A stretch of 11,839 bases of DNA, taken from assembly GCA_002403445.1 (NCBI GenBank), contig DHHU01000008.1:23673-35511 (forward strand), in the 5' to 3' direction. This DNA is from Salinisphaeraceae bacterium UBA4764 (GTDB lineage Bacteria; Pseudomonadota; Gammaproteobacteria; Nevskiales; Salinisphaeraceae). Positions within the stretch are counted from its first letter, which is position 1, and every line of letters starts with the position of its first letter. The position numbers and the translations under genes were made by a program. A model generated the notes under the pieces. It saw nothing but the letters and a program-made list of their open reading frames with translations. It was not told the origin of the DNA and did no database searches. Shown here in pieces: positions 7,719 through 11,839 of this stretch.

Positions 7719-9254
7719 ATGATACTTGTCTGGCTACTGCTCATACCCTTTGTCGCCGGCGCCCTTTGTTATGCGCTGGACTCCAGCCGCGGTCAGGGTG
7801 CGTCACGCTGGATTGCCCTGATCGGCAGCGGGCTAATCCTACTGATCGCTTTAGCACTTTGGGCTACTGGCAATTACCACCTAACCAACGCAGTCCAAGG
7901 CACGGCCCAGTGGCACACCCAGTTCCAGCTGGAATGGATACCCAGCCTGGGTATCAGCTTCCACCTCGCACTGGACGGGCTGTCGGTCATCATGTTGCTC
8001 CTAACCGGCATCATGAGTGTTTTGGCTGTTGCCAGCAGCTGGGGGCAGCCACGCAATCGCGAAGGACTGTTTTACGCCAACCTGATGTGGCTTATTGGCG
8101 GTGTGGTTGGCATTTTTCTCGCAATCGATCTCTTCGCCTATTTCTTCTTCTGGGAAATGATGCTCATCCCGATGGCGCTTTTGGTCGCTCTCTGGGGCCA
8201 TGATGGGTCGAGCGTTGCTGCCAAGCGGGCGGCAGCAATCAAGTTTTTCATCTACACGCAAGCCAGCGGGTTGTTGATGCTGGCGTCGATCATCGGGCTG
8301 GTGATCGTCCATTATGAACAGACCGGAGCGGTCACCTTCGACTATCAGGCTCTATTGCAAACGTCCCATGGCGGTGCATTCGGCATGGTACTGATGCTCG
8401 GTTTCTTCATCGCCTTTGCGACCAAGCTCACGACGATTCCGTTTCATGGCTGGTTGCCCGATTTCCACACCCACTCGCCGAGTGACAGCAGCGTTGATCT
8501 GACGGGCGTATTGGTCAAGACCGGGGCCTACGGTCTGCTTCGCTTCGCTCTGCCCCTGTTTCCTCATGCTTCGGCCGAATTCGCACCGGTCGCTATGATT
8601 CTCGGCTTGATTGGAATCTATTATGGAGCCGTGGTCGCCTTTGCCCAGACAGACATGAAGCGTTTTGTGGGCTATACCAGCATTGCCCACATGGGGTTTG
8701 TTCTCATCGGCATCTATGCCGGTACACTGTTGGCTGTCCAAGGCGCGATTTTGCAGCTGCTCGCCAGCGCTCTGTCGACTGCTGGGCTGTTTCTTGTCAG
8801 TTCCCAGCTTTACGCGCGACTCGGTACCCGCGACATGCGCTCCCTTGGGGGTTTATTCGGCTTGATGGGCGCCATGCCCGGTTTCGCGCTGGTGTTTTCT
8901 ATCGCCGCGTTGGGTATGCCGGCAACCGCCAATTTTCTGGGCGAATTCCTGGTGCTGTTCGGCGCATTCGCCCACTGGCCGGTTATCGTAGCCTTTGCGG
9001 CAGCCGGCCTGATTTTAGCCGCGGTGTATGCGCTGTATCTCCTGCATCGCGTTTATTGGGGGCCGCCCTCGATCAAGACTCCCACGTCGGGGCTTGCTTC
9101 TCGTGAATATGCCAGTCTGTTATTGATCGTGGCCCTGACCTTGATTATCGGTCTTTATCCGGCTTCCGTCCTACAAGTAACCACCGGCACTGCGCACGAA
9201 ATTGCGCACTGGTTTGCCGGGCCCGTGTCCGCTGTCTCGAGTTCCCAGCCATGA
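7719..9254 (+). CDS. nuoM: NADH-quinone oxidoreductase subunit M
   Basis: 511-residue middle antiporter-like proton pump subunit (E. coli 509). The central charged residues are kept with a +2 offset from E. coli: E146 in FFFWEMMLIP, K236 in ATKLTTIPFHGWLPD, K267 in LTGVLVKTGAYGLLR, H324 in SIAHMGF and E409 in FLGEFLVLFG. Three conserved places differ. The loop after the broken helix TM7, usually close to HSQAPTAGSV, reads HTHSPSDSSV (250-259). The His usual in TM11 (MIAHGLSAAGLF in E. coli) is Ser350 here (LLASALSTAGLF). GMPGTGNF is GMPATANF (399-406). The reading frame is intact and all else looks functional, so these may be lineage differences rather than damage. The gene abuts nuoL with no spacer and overlaps nuoN by 4 bp. 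Confidence 0.98.
   Translation: MILVWLLLIPFVAGALCYALDSSRGQGASRWIALIGSGLILLIALALWATGNYHLTNAVQGTAQWHTQFQLEWIPSLGISFHLALDGLSVIMLLLTGIMSVLAVASSWGQPRNREGLFYANLMWLIGGVVGIFLAIDLFAYFFFWEMMLIPMALLVALWGHDGSSVAAKRAAAIKFFIYTQASGLLMLASIIGLVIVHYEQTGAVTFDYQALLQTSHGGAFGMVLMLGFFIAFATKLTTIPFHGWLPDFHTHSPSDSSVDLTGVLVKTGAYGLLRFALPLFPHASAEFAPVAMILGLIGIYYGAVVAFAQTDMKRFVGYTSIAHMGFVLIGIYAGTLLAVQGAILQLLASALSTAGLFLVSSQLYARLGTRDMRSLGGLFGLMGAMPGFALVFSIAALGMPATANFLGEFLVLFGAFAHWPVIVAFAAAGLILAAVYALYLLHRVYWGPPSIKTPTSGLASREYASLLLIVALTLIIGLYPASVLQVTTGTAHEIAHWFAGPVSAVSSSQP
7930..7963 (+). repeat. Two-part inverted repeat within nuoM
   Basis: Inner arms GATACCCA (7937-7944) and TGGGTATC (7948-7955) are exact complements around the 3-nt loop GCC. 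They are flanked by outer arms TGGAA (7930-7934) and TTCCA (7959-7963), separated by a small internal loop (TG against AGC), giving a possible 13-bp interrupted hairpin in codons 71-82 of nuoM. The left flank also belongs to a 12-bp palindrome TTCCAGCTGGAA (7923-7934). It lies within coding sequence and may be chance; no function is claimed. Confidence 0.6.
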
Positions 9255-10693
9255 GTTCAATCTCGATGCAAATCGTCGCCATTCTTGCACCGCTGATTGT
9301 CACGGCGACGATCGTCCTGACAATCGGCGCGGTTGCCTTTACACGTTCTCACCGCATCATGGCCGGGTTGTCGAGCACCGGTCTGGTACTGGCGTTGCTA
9401 GGGCTTATCCCCGCCAGCATTACGGTGCCCATTCAGGTCACACCACTTTATATCGTGGACGGTTTCGGCCTGTTCTACATGGCCCTGATCCTTATCGCAG
9501 CGCTAATTTCGGCGATTTTAGCCTACGCTTATTTTGAAACCCAATCAGACTATCGAGCGGAGTTCTACATTCTGCTGCTGTGCGCCACACTGGGCGCTCT
9601 GTCGCTGGTGGTCTGCTCGCATCTGGCTTCGCTGTTCATCGGCATTGAACTGGTATCGGTGCCACTTTACGGCATGGTGGCGTACGCTTATCGAGATTCG
9701 GTTTCACTCGAAAGCGGACTTAAATATATGATTCTGTCGGGTGTGGCATCAGCATTCTTCCTGTTCGGCATGGCGCTGATGTTCGCTGCCTCCGGCTCCC
9801 TCACCTTCACCCACATCGGTCAGAATCCTGGCGGCAGTCAGCTGCTGTTGTTGGGTGTGGGAATGCTCGTAGTAGGTCTGGCATTCAAGTTGTCGATAGC
9901 GCCATTTCATCTTTGGACGCCCGACGTTTACCAAGGAGCTCCTGGGCCCGCCTCAACATTCCTAGCAACCGTCAGCAAGGTCGCCATATTTGCTGCCCTG
10001 CTGCGTTTTTTCCAGACATCCCCAGTCGCCCAAAATGCTTGGCTGCACGTGCTGATTATTGCACTGGCTTTCATATCCATGTTGGTGGGGAATCTGCTGG
10101 CGCTGCGTCAGAACAACCTCAAACGGCTGCTTGGTTATTCCTCAATTGCACATCTCGGTTATATCCTCACAGCCATTGCGGCTGGTGGCCCACTGGCAGC
10201 CACTGCGGTCGGCGTGTACTTCGCGGTTTATATTTTGACGTCACTTGGCGCGTTCGGTGTTGTATCGGTGGTTTCCAGCCCCTTTACCGGGACCGAGGCG
10301 AGCGATCTGTCCAACTACCGAGGACTATTTCGCCACCAACCGACATTGGCAGTGACACTAGCCGTGATGATGATTTCTCTGGCCGGTATTCCCATTACAT
10401 TCGGTTTCATAGGTAAGTTCTACGCCTTGCTCGTAGCCGTCAACAGTGGACTTTGGTGGCTGGTTGCAGCGTTGATCATCGGCAGCGCCATGGGGCTTTA
10501 CTATTATTTGCGCGTAACCTTTATACTCTTTGGGGCCTATGAGGGTGATGCGCAAAAATCCTTGACGGAATCATCATCGCGAACAGCTATCATGGCGCTT
10601 AGTTTACTTGCTGCATTGGTCATCGCGCTCGGCATATATCCGACACCGCTCATCGACTTGGTGAACGTCGCCGGGATAGCCGTCCCCGCCTGA
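9251..10693 (+). CDS. nuoN: NADH-quinone oxidoreductase subunit N
   Basis: 480-residue proximal antiporter-like proton pump subunit (E. coli 485), fourteen helices expected, next to NuoK in the membrane arm. Functional residues are in place: E133 in GIELVSVPLYG, K158 in LKYMILSG, K213 in AFKLSIAPFHLW, the TPDVYQGAP signature (223-231), K243 in VSKVAIF, K291-R292 followed by GYSSIAHLGY, and K389 in GFIGKFY. No unusual substitution was noticed. The ATG overlaps the nuoM stop as ATGA. The TGA stop at 10691-10693 ends the operon; no further + strand gene follows in the window. Confidence 0.98.
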   Translation: MSSISMQIVAILAPLIVTATIVLTIGAVAFTRSHRIMAGLSSTGLVLALLGLIPASITVPIQVTPLYIVDGFGLFYMALILIAALISAILAYAYFETQSDYRAEFYILLLCATLGALSLVVCSHLASLFIGIELVSVPLYGMVAYAYRDSVSLESGLKYMILSGVASAFFLFGMALMFAASGSLTFTHIGQNPGGSQLLLLGVGMLVVGLAFKLSIAPFHLWTPDVYQGAPGPASTFLATVSKVAIFAALLRFFQTSPVAQNAWLHVLIIALAFISMLVGNLLALRQNNLKRLLGYSSIAHLGYILTAIAAGGPLAATAVGVYFAVYILTSLGAFGVVSVVSSPFTGTEASDLSNYRGLFRHQPTLAVTLAVMMISLAGIPITFGFIGKFYALLVAVNSGLWWLVAALIIGSAMGLYYYLRVTFILFGAYEGDAQKSLTESSSRTAIMALSLLAALVIALGIYPTPLIDLVNVAGIAVPA

Positions 10694-10715
10694 TTTGTTC
10701 GCTAACCCAATATGC

Positions 10716-10750
10716 GCCGATGCACGCTTTGATGGTCATCGGCCATATTT
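10716..10750 (+). terminator. Possible weak terminator hairpin after nuoN
   Basis: GCCGATG (10716-10722) can pair with CATCGGC (10737-10743) around a 14-nt loop, 22 nt after the nuoN stop, followed by the modest AT tract CATATTT. An alternative smaller hairpin, ATGGTC/GGCCAT with loop ATC (10732-10746, one G-T pair), overlaps it. The position fits the end of the operon, but the loop is large and there is no T-run, so this is a weak candidate; Rho-dependent ending is equally possible. Confidence 0.25.
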
Positions 10751-11839
10751 ACCCATTCTTACGCGGACGGGCTCGGGTTGTCTTTCGAGTGTGGCCTGCA
10801 GCAAAGCCTTAAGGTCCAGGCGATAACTGCCCTCATACGTTGAATGCAAATAGGGGTTACAGACGCCGACACCGCTCCACGTTGGGACGAATTGGATGTT
10901 CACCGCGTAGCCAGGCACCGTATTCGCCCTTAGACCATCTGCCTGGCTCGGCAGGACATAGTGGATCAGGTAGTTTTGCCTGACTTTCAAACTCATAGTG
11001 GCTATTCGTCAAGGAAAGGTCACTGGAACATGCTCACCGACCTCAGCCTGTGCATTCGTTCCCTCTATCTGGGTAACGGTGATGTCGTGTTCGACGAGCT
11101 GGCTATCGAGCGTATATTGGGCTGGTGTCAGCAATGCCGCCGAGTTGCCGTCTTAGGGCTTGGAAGGATGACCGGTGATGCTGGAGCTCTTGGGGTCGAT
11201 CTCGTCGGTGCCGTTGACCGTGCTCGGCAGCATACAGTTGGAAAGCTCCGCGCCTCTTACCGCGTTGATCGAGTAGTACTCGAAGTCACAGGCTCGCTTA
11301 CGCCGATATGGGATCTTGCATCCGCCTGACTCTGAGGTTCCTTGAGCGCGGTGAATCAAGAGGAGTCATCCTCGCCAACCATGAACCCGCTGATCTGAGT
11401 ATCACACGGTGGGATCATGGCGGTGTATATCCGTGCCATCGTAGGTTTTGATGAAATTCCCATAAAAAAGGCGGTCAATTGCTGGGCTAATAGCAAGCTG
11501 TGCGTTTGGTTACCTAATGCGAGCGCCCTTCTGATCTGACAAAATTTTTGCGTGTTCGCCCCGAAATCCACTGCATTACCGAAAAACCCGGCTCAGGCCT
11601 TATGTGAGGCAAATAGGATGCGCCGGAAATCGAATAGTTGGATTGTTCAACGTCGCCGTTGCGCCCTGACCGGTATAGGTTTGTGATGTTTTGTGGACGG
11701 TCACCATCAGCGGGGTGAGAAAGATATTAAGCCGAGAGTTGGTGTGGCCGTTGTAAATGGCCCAGATTGGCTTGCTTGGCTCGAAATCAAAACCGATGAA
11801 GCTCGATTGCTGCTCAAATGAGGCGTTTTTCAATCCGGT
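10736..11839 (-). pseudogene. Decayed minus-strand reading frame, unknown function, running off the window edge
   Basis: No intact gene covers the 1.15 kb after nuoN. One minus-strand frame, read from the window end to a TGA at 10736, has protein-like stretches: NGHTNSRLNIFLTPLMVTV near the edge, SPAIDRLFYGNFIKTYDGTD (around 11430-11490), INAVRGAELSNCMLPSTVNG (around 11200-11265), YTLDSQLVEHDITVTQIEG (around 11060-11120) and NIQFVPTWSGVGVCNPYLHS (around 10840-10900). It is broken by seven internal stops, including those at 11600, 11402, 11366, 11153 and 11009 (low coordinate of each codon). By base composition about sixteen stops would be expected by chance over this length (my rough estimate), so the frame is depleted of stops but clearly not translatable as one protein. 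I do not recognise the family. The frame would point towards the operon (convergent with nuoN). It could also be non-coding DNA with chance openness. Codon usage in the 11000-11300 part, with many C/G third bases, favours a former gene. Confidence 0.35.

Noticed and set aside
7655..8203. 182-codon alternative + frame across the nuoL/nuoM junction
   Set aside because: Overlaps two conserved subunits and has the Arg/Pro/His-rich look of an out-of-frame reading.
8352..8741. Antisense open frame opposite nuoM
   Set aside because: Opposite a conserved gene with no independent start signal or recognisable domain.
9913..10416. 167-codon alternative + frame inside nuoN
   Set aside because: Lies wholly within a clearly conserved gene in another frame; its translation is Arg/Ser/Cys-rich and unlike a real protein.
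1..10693. Possibility that the nuo cluster contains an extra or foreign gene
   Set aside because: Gene order and content are canonical from F to N, all gaps are under 50 bp, and no insertion, fusion or mobile element was found.
10961..11329. Open + strand frame of 122 codons downstream of nuoN
   Set aside because: It is the exact in-register antisense of the minus-strand frame, where TAA and TGA stops read as Leu and Ser, so its openness is a by-product. No family resemblance and no ribosome-binding site were seen.

Overview
The window carries the distal two thirds of a bacterial respiratory complex I (NADH:quinone oxidoreductase, NDH-1) operon, all on the + strand, in the canonical order nuoF (3' part), G, H, I, J, K, L, M, N. 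Every subunit aligns from memory with the Escherichia coli-type proteins: a long NuoG of 894 residues with the extra N7 cluster cysteines, and subunit lengths within a few residues of E. coli. This points to a gammaproteobacterium with moderately GC-rich DNA. I cannot name the genus.

Layout: 1-720 is the C-terminal part of NuoF. 769-3453 is NuoG; together these two form most of the electron-input (NADH/FMN/Fe-S) arm seen here. 3450-4430 is NuoH and 4472-4987 is NuoI, which link the Fe-S chain to the quinone site. 4997-5542 (NuoJ), 5560-5868 (NuoK), 5865-7718 (NuoL), 7719-9254 (NuoM) and 9251-10693 (NuoN) make the membrane arm that pumps protons. The genes are tightly packed: 4-bp ATGA overlaps at G/H, K/L and M/N, an exact abutment at L/M, and gaps of 48 bp (F-G), 41 bp (H-I), 9 bp (I-J) and 17 bp (J-K). 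This indicates one transcript and translational coupling. No promoter is evident inside the window.

From 10694 to the window end (about 1.15 kb) there is no intact gene. A weak hairpin just after nuoN may end the transcript. Beyond it, one minus-strand reading frame keeps a protein-like flavour from the window edge down to 10736 but is broken by seven internal stop codons. I read it, with limited confidence, as a decayed gene of unknown function pointing towards the operon.

No undescribed system was found: the complex I genes are ordinary in content and order. Points worth checking are (a) a perfect 12-bp inverted repeat with a 3-nt loop, aligned with codons, at the start of nuoH; (b) several substitutions at normally conserved positions of the pump subunits, above all a Ser in place of a central-axis His in NuoM and a changed loop after broken helix TM7 of NuoM; and (c) the decayed reading frame downstream. 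Family comparisons were made from memory, without alignments.
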